Under the pieces are notes generated by a model. That model saw nothing but the letters and a program-made list of their open reading frames with translations, did not search any database and was not told where the DNA came from. Shown one piece after another: positions 24,717 to 32,742 of a stretch of 64,000 nt of DNA. Location of the stretch: assembly GCA_026706075.1 (NCBI GenBank), contig JAPOZM010000040.1, positions 112,013 to 176,012 on the forward strand, read 5' to 3'. Numbering within the stretch: position 1 is the first letter of the stretch; each line of letters starts with the position of its first letter. The DNA comes from Gemmatimonadaceae bacterium. GTDB lineage: Bacteria > Latescibacterota > UBA2968 > UBA8231. A program made the translations under genes and the position numbers.

Positions 24717-25903
24717 AGGTCCTGGTGGCCAACCTCGGCAGCACCTCCTTCAAGTACAAGCTCTTCGACATGCCCGGCGGCGAGGTGCTGGCCCGGGGGG
24801 GCATGGACCGCATCGGCGGCGATGGCGGATCCGTGCACGAGTACCGCCTCGGCGGCGGCGACCCGGTGGAGCGGGAGTGCGACCTGCCCGACCACGGGGC
24901 CGCCATCGACGAGGCGCTGGCGCGGCTCTCCGGGGGGGACGGGGCGCCGCTGCAGTCGGTGGAGGACCTGGAGGCCGTCGGCTTCAAGACCGTCCACGCT
25001 CGCGGCATCACCGGCGTCGTCGAGCTGGACGAGGAGGTCCTGGGCCGCATGGAGGACTTCTACCGCCTGGCGCCGGCCCACAACCCGGCGTACGTGGCCG
25101 CCGTCCGCGGGTTCGCCCGGGTGGTGCCCCACGCGCCGCGGGTGGGGTGCTTCGAGCCGGCCTTCCACGGCACCGCGCCGCTGCGGCGGCAGCTCTACGC
25201 CATCCCCTGGCACTGGTACGAGGAGTACGGCATCCGGCGCTACGGCTTCCACGGCGCCTCGCACCGCTTCGCCGCCGAGAAGGTGCTGGAGCTGGCGGGC
25301 ACCGGCCGCCTGCGCCACGTCAACTGCCACCTGGGCGGCTCCTCGTCCCTGTGCGCGGTGAAGGACGGCCGGTCGCAGGGGGCCTCCCACGGGCTGAGCC
25401 CCCAGGGCGGAGTGCCCCAGAACAACCGCATCGGCGACCTCGACCCCTGGGCCCTGCAGGTCGTCTGCGACCGCGAGGGGATCTCCCTCGACGAGGCCCT
25501 GGAGGTCTGCGCCACCGAGGGCGGGCTTCTGGGGCTGAGCGGGGCCTCCAACGACATGCGCGACATCGAGGAGAAGGCCGCCGCCGGCGACCGCCGCTGC
25601 GCCCTCGCCATCGACGTCTTCACCTCGTCGATCCGCGACTACCTCGGGGCCTTCGCCGTCGAGCTGGGGGGCCTGGACGCGATCAGCTTCACGGGCGGCA
25701 TCGGCGAGCACTCCAGCCTGGTGCGCGCCCAGGTGCTGGCGGGGCTGGAGTTCCTCGGCGTGGAGCTGGACCCGGCCAGGAACGAGACCGTCCGCGGCGA
25801 GGGGAGCCTGCACGCCGAAGGGAGCCGCGTGCGCCTGTACGTGCTGCGCACCGACGAGGAGTGGATCGTGGCCCGCCAGACCTTCGAGTTGCTCACCGGC
25901 TGA
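24713..25903 (+). CDS. Acetate-kinase-family protein, divergent
   Basis: 396 aa, the usual length of an acetokinase. It has the ASKHA fold landmarks: LVANLGSTSFKYKLFD (phosphate loop NxGSSSxK in family), YGFHGASHRF, VNCHLGGSSSLCAVKDG and FTGGIGEHSSLVR. Two motifs are altered: the AHLGNGAS motif reads CHLGGSSS, and the conserved GTRSGDID reads NNRIGDLD. Acetate kinases move phosphate between acetyl phosphate and ADP; these changes suggest a different acyl or carboxylate substrate. It ends the dehydratase-oxidoreductase-kinase operon. Its last 206 bases are copied at 26817-27022 and its last 33 or so at 29650-29682. Confidence 0.85.
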   Translation: MKVLVANLGSTSFKYKLFDMPGGEVLARGGMDRIGGDGGSVHEYRLGGGDPVERECDLPDHGAAIDEALARLSGGDGAPLQSVEDLEAVGFKTVHARGITGVVELDEEVLGRMEDFYRLAPAHNPAYVAAVRGFARVVPHAPRVGCFEPAFHGTAPLRRQLYAIPWHWYEEYGIRRYGFHGASHRFAAEKVLELAGTGRLRHVNCHLGGSSSLCAVKDGRSQGASHGLSPQGGVPQNNRIGDLDPWALQVVCDREGISLDEALEVCATEGGLLGLSGASNDMRDIEEKAAAGDRRCALAIDVFTSSIRDYLGAFAVELGGLDAISFTGGIGEHSSLVRAQVLAGLEFLGVELDPARNETVRGEGSLHAEGSRVRLYVLRTDEEWIVARQTFELLTG

Positions 25904-26103
25904 GGCGCCGGCAACCGGCGGCGTCGGGCACCGTCCCTTATCTTGATTGGCCGCCGGGCGCCCCCGCCCTCTCGCCCGCCCGCGCCCTCAGCACCCCTCG
26001 GACCCGTGAGCGACTCTCCGCCCGCAACCGCCCCGTGCCGCTCCCCCCTCGGCCACCTGCAAAGGCGGCTCCTCCCGCTCGTCGCCGGCCTCGGCGTGCT
26101 GAT
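25904..26103 (+). repeat. Duplicated kinase/cytochrome junction, left copy
   Basis: From the kinase stop to 26103 the sequence matches the stretch 29683-29901 that precedes and begins the cytochrome gene: both contain GTCCCTTATCTTG, CTCGGACCCGTGAGCGACTC and GGCCTCGGCGTGCTGAT. The similarity stops abruptly at 26103, after the first 33 codons of the cytochrome gene. This marks the left edge of an insertion between kinase and cytochrome genes. Confidence 0.8.
26006..26103 (+). pseudogene. 5' fragment of the multihaem cytochrome gene
   Basis: GTG 26006 and the following 95 bases match the first 33 codons of the gene at 29803 (SDSP, RLGPLQRRLL and GLGVL stretches in that gene), with substitutions. 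The match then breaks off at 26103 and the frame runs into the sequence before the antitoxin gene. It is a non-functional remnant produced by the duplication. Confidence 0.75.
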
Positions 26104-26141
26104 CAATGGCTGCAAGCTCTGAACATGAGAGGAGACAAGCG

Positions 26142-26372
26142 ATGAGGTCATTCGACAGGATTACTATCGATCCCGCCGTCATGGGGGGTAAGGCGTGTCT
26201 TCGGGGTATGCGCGTGACAGTCGGTACTGTGGTCGGCCTGCTGGCGGCTGGCCGCTCACCCGAGGAGATACTCCGAGCATACCCATATCTTGAGCGGGAG
26301 GACATCGATCAGTCCCTGGCCTACGCCGCGTGGAGGCTTGAGGAACGCGAAGTTCCCCTCTCCACACCATGA
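26142..26372 (+). CDS. DUF433-family antitoxin
   Basis: 76 aa, with a GAGGAGACAAG ribosome site. DUF433 signature: FDRITIDPAVMGGKACLRGMRVTVGTVVGLLAAG, AYPYLEREDIDQSLAYAA. The family is a helix-turn-helix-like antitoxin that usually precedes a DUF5615 PIN-like toxin, as here, and is likely to autoregulate the pair. Its stop overlaps the toxin start (ATGA). Codon choice is less G/C-biased than the flanking operon, consistent with acquisition. Confidence 0.92.
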   Translation: MRSFDRITIDPAVMGGKACLRGMRVTVGTVVGLLAAGRSPEEILRAYPYLEREDIDQSLAYAAWRLEEREVPLSTP

Positions 26373-26737
26373 GGTTGAAACTCCTCGTTGACATGAACCT
26401 GTCACCCGAATGGGTACCCGCTCTGGGCAAGCACGGATGGCAGTCCGTGCACTGGTCTGCGGTGGGCGATCCCAGGGCGAGCGACATGGACATCATGGAA
26501 TGGGCGGCTGCTCACCAATACGTCGTGTTCACTCACGATCTGGACTTTGGCACCATGCTGGCGCTCTCCCATGAGGCGGGGCCGAGTGTGCTTCAGATCC
26601 GTACGCAAGACACTCTGCCGGATTACCTGGAGGGGTCGGTCGTTGCCGCTCTCACCCAGCATGGGTCCGACCTATCCGCAGGAGCCCTGGTTGTGGTTGA
26701 CGAAAGCCGAAGCAGGGTTCGAGTGTTGCCGATCTGA
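26369..26737 (+). CDS. DUF5615 PIN-like toxin
   Basis: 122 aa. Landmarks are LKLLVDMNLSPEWVPALGKHGW (first acidic residue), the DIMEWAAAHQYVVFTHDLDFGTML acidic pair (THDxDF) and SVLQIRTQD. The DUF5615 fold is related to PIN ribonucleases. Paired with the DUF433 gene through a 4-base overlap, it is a type II toxin-antitoxin module. The pair occupies the first half of the insertion zone between kinase and cytochrome genes. Confidence 0.9.
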   Translation: MRLKLLVDMNLSPEWVPALGKHGWQSVHWSAVGDPRASDMDIMEWAAAHQYVVFTHDLDFGTMLALSHEAGPSVLQIRTQDTLPDYLEGSVVAALTQHGSDLSAGALVVVDESRSRVRVLPI

Positions 26738-26816
26738 GCAAGACAGCTTGTTCGGCGCGGGCCACCCCGGTGCTCCAGACGAGGTGAAACGGCTGCAGGC
26801 CAGTTGGGCAGAGGGT

Positions 26817-27022
26817 GCATCGGCGAGCAATCGAGCCTGGTGCGCGCCCGGGTGCTGGCCGGCCTGGAGTTCCTCGGCGTGGAGCTGGACCCGGCGGGGA
26901 ACGAGACCGTCCGCGGCGAGGGGAGCCTGCACGCCGAAGGCAGCCGGGTCCGCCTGCACGTGGTGCGCACCGACGAGGAGTGGATCGTGGCCCGCCAGAC
27001 CTTCGAGCGGCTCACCGGCTGA
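26817..27022 (+). pseudogene. 3' fragment of the acetate-kinase-like gene
   Basis: 206 bases align without gaps to 25698-25903 (constant offset 1119), including the stop. The encoded tail matches the kinase C-terminus with a few substitutions (LVRARVLAGLEFLGVELDP, TDEEWIVARQTFERLTG). No start or N-terminal domain is present, so it cannot make a working kinase. Confidence 0.92.
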
Positions 27023-27100
27023 GGTGCCGCCGACAGAGGGCGGGGCCTCGGGTGCCCGGTTGCAGGGGAAGATGTCGAACGCGATTGGAAGGAGAGCTCC

Positions 27101-29641
27101 GTGCTGCGTCCCTCTGATGTAGTCTCGTGCGTCACATGCATACTCACGCTCGCAACCGTTGCCGCGGCCACCGAGGAGGCGTCCCTGCCGGCCGTCTGGC
27201 AGGTCAAGCTCGACCCCGATGACTCGGGCCTGAAGGAGCGGTGGAACGACGCCGACCTCGACGTCAGCGACTGGACCGCGCTGCGCACGGACGAGTGGGA
27301 GGGCTGGGAGAATCAGGGGCTGATGGGAGAGTCCGACCTCGGCTGGTACCGCGTGCGTTACGAGGTGCCCGAGGCGCTCGAGAGCAAGAAGCACGTCTAC
27401 TTGTACTTCAACTGCGTGGACGAGCAGGCCTGGGTCTGGTTGAACGGCAAGGAGGTGGGAGAGCACACGTTCGTCAGCGAGGGACTCGTGGGCTCAGAGA
27501 GCGAGAGACGTGACGAAATGTGGGTCGCCCCCTTCGCCCTGGAGATGCAGGAGCACCTGCGCGGGCAGGGACCCCACGTGTTTGCGGTGCGAGTGAAACG
27601 CGGCGGGGACGCCGGGGGCGGCATCTGGAAGCCGGTCTACCTGTTTGCCAGCGATACGCCGCTGGAACTCGGCGAGATGAAGTCGCGCGCCGAGGTGATG
27701 AATGCCCGCATCCTCGAGGCCAAGGAGCCGACGGTTCAATACGAGGTCTGGACGACCAACCCGTACGATCCGATCTATCCGGATACGGAGGGCGCGGGCG
27801 AGGTGAGGATCGAAGAGAAGGGTGTCGGGGCGTCACATGCCCACAGCCTCACGGAGGCGATCCGCGTCAGCGGCGCTTGCGGGGAGTACGTGCCCTTCGC
27901 CATCCACGTGCGCAACCACGGCGATGCCACGCTCCCGGTGCGTTTCGACCTGGCCGGCGTCCGCCACGAGCAGACCGGGCTGCAGCTGCGCACGGACCGC
28001 GTGCAGGTTCATCTCGTGGACTACATCCTGACGCGTCGCAAGAAGCTGGTGCCCGATCCACTGCCGCGGGCCGACAGCGCCAACAGCTTGCGCCTCAGCC
28101 CCGGGGAGACGGGCAGTCTCTTCGTGCTGATCGACACGCGCGGCATGCCGGCCGGCCCGTGGAAGGGCCGCGTGCGCTTCACTCCCTTGCGCAGCGGCCC
28201 CAAGCTGGAGATCCCCTTCGAGCTGGATGTGGCTCCGGTCGTTCTGCCGCAGCGGGTGCCGATCTGGGTCACCTTCTGGTCCTACTCGCCGTCCCATGGC
28301 TGGATGTCCGAGGGACGGGGAAAGAACAAGCCCTACATGGACCTGATGCGGCGGGCGGGCACGAACGTCGTGCAGATGTCGTACCGGGACGGGGCCCCGC
28401 CACCGATCCTGGACGAGAACGACGAGATCGTGGGAATCAGAGTCGAAGAGTTCGACCGGATGATGGTGCGCCGTGAGTTCACGCACCACGACTACCTCGT
28501 CGTCGGGCTCACGATCCGTCGCAAGACGAAGCGCTGGGGACCGCACTTTCTCGAAGCCGGGCACGAGCAGTGGAAACGGAACTTCGTCGCGTACACGCGA
28601 ATGCTCGCACAACACATCCGCAACAACTACGGCCTGGCCGACGATCGATGGGGCCTGTACCTGAATGACGAGCACATCGGGGACGACTTCCTGCCCCTCG
28701 GGAAGCTGGTGCGGCAGGCCGACCGGCGCATTCAGATCTGGGCCAACCGGATCGAGGATCTCGAGACGACGAAGAAGGCCGAACCGTACATCGACGTGAT
28801 CGTCCCCTACAGTCCGTGGCTCTCGGCGAAGGGACTCGGGTTCGGGCGCAACGGCGAGGCCGAGAGGTTCTTCCTGGAAACAGGCAAGCCATGGTGGGCC
28901 TACCGGCACGCCTTCTGGACCAGCCCCGAGCGCGCCGCCATACCGCGCGCCAACCCGAAGTCGCCCCACGACATGCTGCGCAGCCGGCCCTGGCTGGCCT
29001 GGAAACTCGGACTTGACGGATACGGTTTCTGGGTCTTCACGGCGCCGCGGTGGTGGGGGCGCTACGATGGATTTCCCGACGTCGCCCCGAAAGGGCCCTA
29101 CACCAATGTCGGCTTCGTCTACATGGGACACGATGGGCCCATCACCAGCCGCCGACTGGAAGCCTACCGCGATGGATGGGAAGATTACAAGCTGCTCTGG
29201 ATCGTAAGAGAGGCGGCCCGGATCGAGGGCCAGGATCCGCGGCTGGCCCGACAGGCCCTCGATGAAGTCGACTCGGTGGTTGACCAAGTGTTGGCGGGCG
29301 CCAGCCAGGACGAGCTTCGACACATCCGGCAGAGACTCATGGAGCACGCCGTTCAGCTGGCAAACGCGGAACCTCTGAGCGCCATGATCACCGACGTGGA
29401 GACGACGCGCCACAGCGCCGTCGTTCGATTGTCGGCGTCCCAGCCGGCGCGGGTCTGGACCTGGGTCAACCGCGGCCGCAATCACCGCCGATTCATCGAC
29501 ACGTCGCGCCAGACCCACACCCCGAGTGTGACGATCGACAATCTCGTGCCCGGTGAACGATGCCAACTCACCTTCGTCGTCGGCGGCCCCCACGGCCAGC
29601 AGAGGGTGCTGCAGCACGAGGTGGTCACCCAGGGCTGGTAG
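27101..29641 (+). CDS. Secreted DUF4091 (glycoside hydrolase-like) protein
   Basis: 846 aa from GTG 27101 (GGAAGGAGAGCTCC ribosome site). A signal peptide (about 1-23) is followed by a jelly-roll sugar-binding-like domain (about 30-170; WYRVRYEVP, YFNCVDEQAWVWLNGKEVG), a beta-sandwich linker region and a large TIM-barrel-like region with WGLYLNDEHIGDDFLP, WWAYRHAFWTSP, KSPHDMLRSRPWLAWKLGLDGYGFW (landmarks) and LEAYRDGWEDYKLLWIV, the C-terminal DUF4091 signature. DUF4091 proteins resemble GH123-type exo-hexosaminidases; activity unproven. It lies in the insertion zone, between two scraps of the kinase gene. Confidence 0.85.
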   Translation: MLRPSDVVSCVTCILTLATVAAATEEASLPAVWQVKLDPDDSGLKERWNDADLDVSDWTALRTDEWEGWENQGLMGESDLGWYRVRYEVPEALESKKHVYLYFNCVDEQAWVWLNGKEVGEHTFVSEGLVGSESERRDEMWVAPFALEMQEHLRGQGPHVFAVRVKRGGDAGGGIWKPVYLFASDTPLELGEMKSRAEVMNARILEAKEPTVQYEVWTTNPYDPIYPDTEGAGEVRIEEKGVGASHAHSLTEAIRVSGACGEYVPFAIHVRNHGDATLPVRFDLAGVRHEQTGLQLRTDRVQVHLVDYILTRRKKLVPDPLPRADSANSLRLSPGETGSLFVLIDTRGMPAGPWKGRVRFTPLRSGPKLEIPFELDVAPVVLPQRVPIWVTFWSYSPSHGWMSEGRGKNKPYMDLMRRAGTNVVQMSYRDGAPPPILDENDEIVGIRVEEFDRMMVRREFTHHDYLVVGLTIRRKTKRWGPHFLEAGHEQWKRNFVAYTRMLAQHIRNNYGLADDRWGLYLNDEHIGDDFLPLGKLVRQADRRIQIWANRIEDLETTKKAEPYIDVIVPYSPWLSAKGLGFGRNGEAERFFLETGKPWWAYRHAFWTSPERAAIPRANPKSPHDMLRSRPWLAWKLGLDGYGFWVFTAPRWWGRYDGFPDVAPKGPYTNVGFVYMGHDGPITSRRLEAYRDGWEDYKLLWIVREAARIEGQDPRLARQALDEVDSVVDQVLAGASQDELRHIRQRLMEHAVQLANAEPLSAMITDVETTRHSAVVRLSASQPARVWTWVNRGRNHRRFIDTSRQTHTPSVTIDNLVPGERCQLTFVVGGPHGQQRVLQHEVVTQGW

Positions 29642-29649
29642 TACTCACG

Positions 29650-29682
29650 TGGTCCAGACCTTCGAGCTGTTCACCGGCTGAG
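29650..29682 (+). repeat. Third copy of the kinase 3' end (short)
   Basis: GTCCAGACCTTCGAGCTGTT followed by CACCGGCTGA reproduces the last ten or so codons and stop of the kinase gene (25870-25903). It directly precedes the intergenic stretch that originally joined the kinase and cytochrome genes, and marks the right edge of the insertion. Confidence 0.8.
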
Positions 29683-29802
29683 ACACCGCGGGACGGTCTC
29701 GCCGCCGCCGGGCGGGGCCGGGCACGGTCCCTTATCTTGCAGTGACCGCCCGGGGGCCTCCCGGGACACAGGCCCCCGCCCCCCTTCCGCACCCTCGGAC
29801 CC

Positions 29803-32742
29803 GTGAGCGACTCGCCCTCCGCACCCGCCCCGCGCCGCAGCCGCCTCGGCCCCCTGCAGAGGCGGCTGCTGCTGGTCGTCGTCGGCCTCGGCGTGCTGAT
29901 GCTGGCCGACACCCTCTACCTGCTGGCCAACCGCGCCGCCGACGCCCTCGGCATCGACTACTTCGCGGTCACCGACCTCTCCCTGCCCCGGTTCTACCAG
30001 TCCATGGTGATCTCCCACACGGTGGGCGGCATCGTCCTGGTGATCCTGGCCCTGGCCTTCGTCGAGTGGCACCTGCCCACGGTCTGGCGCCGCCACCGCC
30101 GGCGCGCGATCTACACCGGCCTGGCGTCGGCGACCATCGGGGTGACCCTGCTGGTGACGGGCCTGTTCATCCTCACCGAGGCCAACAGCCGCGACAACGC
30201 CTGGGCCTGGTGGTGCCACGTGATTGCGGCAGCGGCCCTGCCCGTCTTCTACCTCGCCCACCGGCGCATCTCGATCTGGAAGCCCTCGGCCCGAAGCTAC
30301 CTCGTCGTGCCCCTGGCCACGGCCGGGCTGGCGGGGCTGGCGATCGTCGTCCACGGCCTCACCTACGACCGCGAGGCCTACACCGAGGCGGCCGAGGCGG
30401 CCTTCGCCAGCGGCACCCACACCGGCCCCGGGTCGCGGCAGCGCCAGATCGGCGGCGGGCCCACCGAGTTCGTGCCCGCCAACTTCGTTCCCTTCGAGAG
30501 CCCCTTCTTCCCCGCCGCCACGACGACGACCACCGGCTCCTTCCTGCCGTCGCGGATCATCACCCGGGGCGGCCTGCCCGAGCAGGAGTTCCTCGACCGC
30601 GAGATCGATCAGCAGGGGTTCGTGGTCAGCGAGAGGCTGGGGGCCTTCGACTGCCAGCGCTGCCACGCCTCGGTGGTGGCCCAGTGGGCGGCCTCGGCCC
30701 ACCGCTTCGCCTCCTTCAACAACCCCTTCTACGAGGCGACGATCAACGACATGCGGGAGCGCTCCACCTCCCTCAACGCCGAGGTGGAGGCCCACATCGA
30801 CCACTTCTCGCGGCTCGACCCGGAGCGGGGGGGCCAGGACCTGACAGGGCGCCAGGCGCTGGTGAAGTCGAAGTGGTGCTCCGGCTGCCACGACCCGGCC
30901 CTGATGCTGGCCGGCCAGATGACGGAGGAGATCGACCGCCGCACGCCCCAGGCCCAGGCGGGGCTCACCTGCCTGGCCTGCCACGCCATCGACCACATCC
31001 ACGGGGTCACGGGCAACGCCGACTACAACATCGCCGACCACCAGGAGGACCCCTACCTGTTCGCCGACACCGAGCACGGGATCCTGCGGCTGCTCCACGA
31101 CACGGCCCTGAAGGCGCGGCCGGCGGTGCACAAGCGGCAGATGCTCAAGCCCTTCTTCCAGACCTCCGAGTTCTGCGCCACCTGCCACAAGGTCAGCCTC
31201 GACACCCGCCTCAACGGCTACCGCTGGCTGCGCGGCCAGAACGAGTACGACAGCTGGCACGACAGCGGCGTCGCCCTCAACGCCTCGCGCACCTTCTACC
31301 GGCCCGGGTACCGGCGCCTCTGCCAGGACTGCCACATGCCCCTGGAGGAAGCCGTCGAGGGGGACGTGTCCGCGAAAGACGGGTATGTGCGCTCCCACCG
31401 CTTCCTGGCGGTCAACACGGCCCTGCCCTTCCTGCGCGGTGACCGCGACACAATCGAGCGGATCGAGGCCTTCCTGCGCGACTCGAAGCTGCGCGTCGAC
31501 ATCGCCGCCCTGCGCCGGCCCGGCGGCGGCACCGATTACCAGCCGGCTCTAAGGCCGCCGGCGGTGCGCCTCGGCGAGCGCATCGAGATCGACGTGGCGG
31601 TGCGCAACCTGGGGGTGGGCCACACCTTCCCGGGCGGCACCAACGACTCCAACGAGGGCTGGCTGGAGGTCACGGTGGCCGATGCCGAGGGGCGGGTGCT
31701 GGCCCGCAGCGGCGCCATCGGCGCCGACGGCCACGTCGACCCGGCGGCCCACTTCTACAAGGCCCTCCTCGTCGACGCCGAGGGGCAGGCGATCCACCGC
31801 CGCAACGCCCAGGACATCCACGCCCCGGTCTACGTGCGCACCATCGGCCCGGGGGCGGCGGACGTGGCCCACTACGGCTTCACCGTGCCGGACGACTACG
31901 CCGGCGGGGCGCTGACGGTCACGGCGCGCCTGCTGTGGCGCAAGTTCGACCGCGCCTACACCGAGTTCGCCTTCCACGCCAACCGGGAGGGGTTCCGGCC
32001 CTTCGACGAAGTCCCCGACCTGCCGGTGACCGAGATCGCCTCCCACACCCTCACCCTGCCCCTCGAGGGCGGGGAGCCGGCGCCGGGGGCCGATCCCGGG
32101 CCCGACGGCTGGCAGCGGCTCAACGACTACGGCATCGGGCTGCTGCTGCAGGGCGACACGCGCGGCGCCACCGCCGCCTTCGCCGAGCTGGCGCGGCTGC
32201 ACCCGGAGCGCGTGGACGGGCCCCGCAACATGGCCCGGGCGGCCCTGGCCGACGGCGACATCGAGGGCGCCTACGAGCTGCTGCAGCGCTGCGAGGAGCT
32301 GGCCCCCGCCGACGCCCAGACCGCCTGGGTGTGGGGCGTGGCCCACCAGAAGAGCGGCCGCTACGCCGACGCCGAGCTGGCCTACCGCCACGTGCTGGAG
32401 AGTTTCCCCGACGACCGCGCGGCGTGGCGCAACCTCGGCCGCGTCCTCTACCTCGACGGCCGCTTCGAGCAGGCCCTGGAGGCGCTGGACCAGACCCTGC
32501 GGATCGACCCCGAGGACCGCGTCGCCCACTACCACCGCATGCTCTGCCTGCGCAGCCTGGGGCGGCAGGCGGAAGCGGAGGCGGCCGAACAGGCCTACGA
32601 GTACTACCAGATCGACGAGTCGGCCCAGGCCGTGACCCGCGAGTACCGCCTGAGCCACCCCCACGACAACCTCGAGACCCAGGCGATACACGTGCACGAG
32701 CTCACGGCGGCCGAAGAGGCCGGCCCAGGGGGCGGGGCCTGA
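29803..32742 (+). CDS. Membrane-anchored pentahaem cytochrome c with TPR tail
   Basis: 979 aa from GTG 29803. The N-terminus has about four hydrophobic helices (LLLVVVGLGVLMLADTLYLL, HTVGGIVLVILALAF, GLASATIGVTLLVTGLFIL, YLVVPLATAGLAGLAIVV). Five haem-binding CxxCH motifs follow: CQRCH (284), CSGCH (359), CLACH (390), CATCH (458), CQDCH (507). A beta-sandwich domain (about 560-740) and TPR repeats (about 750-940) complete it. It presumably carries electrons at the membrane face, with the TPRs docking a partner. Its stop overlaps the start of the CRTAC1 lipoprotein gene (TGATG). I do not recognise a named family. Confidence 0.87.
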   Translation: MSDSPSAPAPRRSRLGPLQRRLLLVVVGLGVLMLADTLYLLANRAADALGIDYFAVTDLSLPRFYQSMVISHTVGGIVLVILALAFVEWHLPTVWRRHRRRAIYTGLASATIGVTLLVTGLFILTEANSRDNAWAWWCHVIAAAALPVFYLAHRRISIWKPSARSYLVVPLATAGLAGLAIVVHGLTYDREAYTEAAEAAFASGTHTGPGSRQRQIGGGPTEFVPANFVPFESPFFPAATTTTTGSFLPSRIITRGGLPEQEFLDREIDQQGFVVSERLGAFDCQRCHASVVAQWAASAHRFASFNNPFYEATINDMRERSTSLNAEVEAHIDHFSRLDPERGGQDLTGRQALVKSKWCSGCHDPALMLAGQMTEEIDRRTPQAQAGLTCLACHAIDHIHGVTGNADYNIADHQEDPYLFADTEHGILRLLHDTALKARPAVHKRQMLKPFFQTSEFCATCHKVSLDTRLNGYRWLRGQNEYDSWHDSGVALNASRTFYRPGYRRLCQDCHMPLEEAVEGDVSAKDGYVRSHRFLAVNTALPFLRGDRDTIERIEAFLRDSKLRVDIAALRRPGGGTDYQPALRPPAVRLGERIEIDVAVRNLGVGHTFPGGTNDSNEGWLEVTVADAEGRVLARSGAIGADGHVDPAAHFYKALLVDAEGQAIHRRNAQDIHAPVYVRTIGPGAADVAHYGFTVPDDYAGGALTVTARLLWRKFDRAYTEFAFHANREGFRPFDEVPDLPVTEIASHTLTLPLEGGEPAPGADPGPDGWQRLNDYGIGLLLQGDTRGATAAFAELARLHPERVDGPRNMARAALADGDIEGAYELLQRCEELAPADAQTAWVWGVAHQKSGRYADAELAYRHVLESFPDDRAAWRNLGRVLYLDGRFEQALEALDQTLRIDPEDRVAHYHRMLCLRSLGRQAEAEAAEQAYEYYQIDESAQAVTREYRLSHPHDNLETQAIHVHELTAAEEAGPGGGA

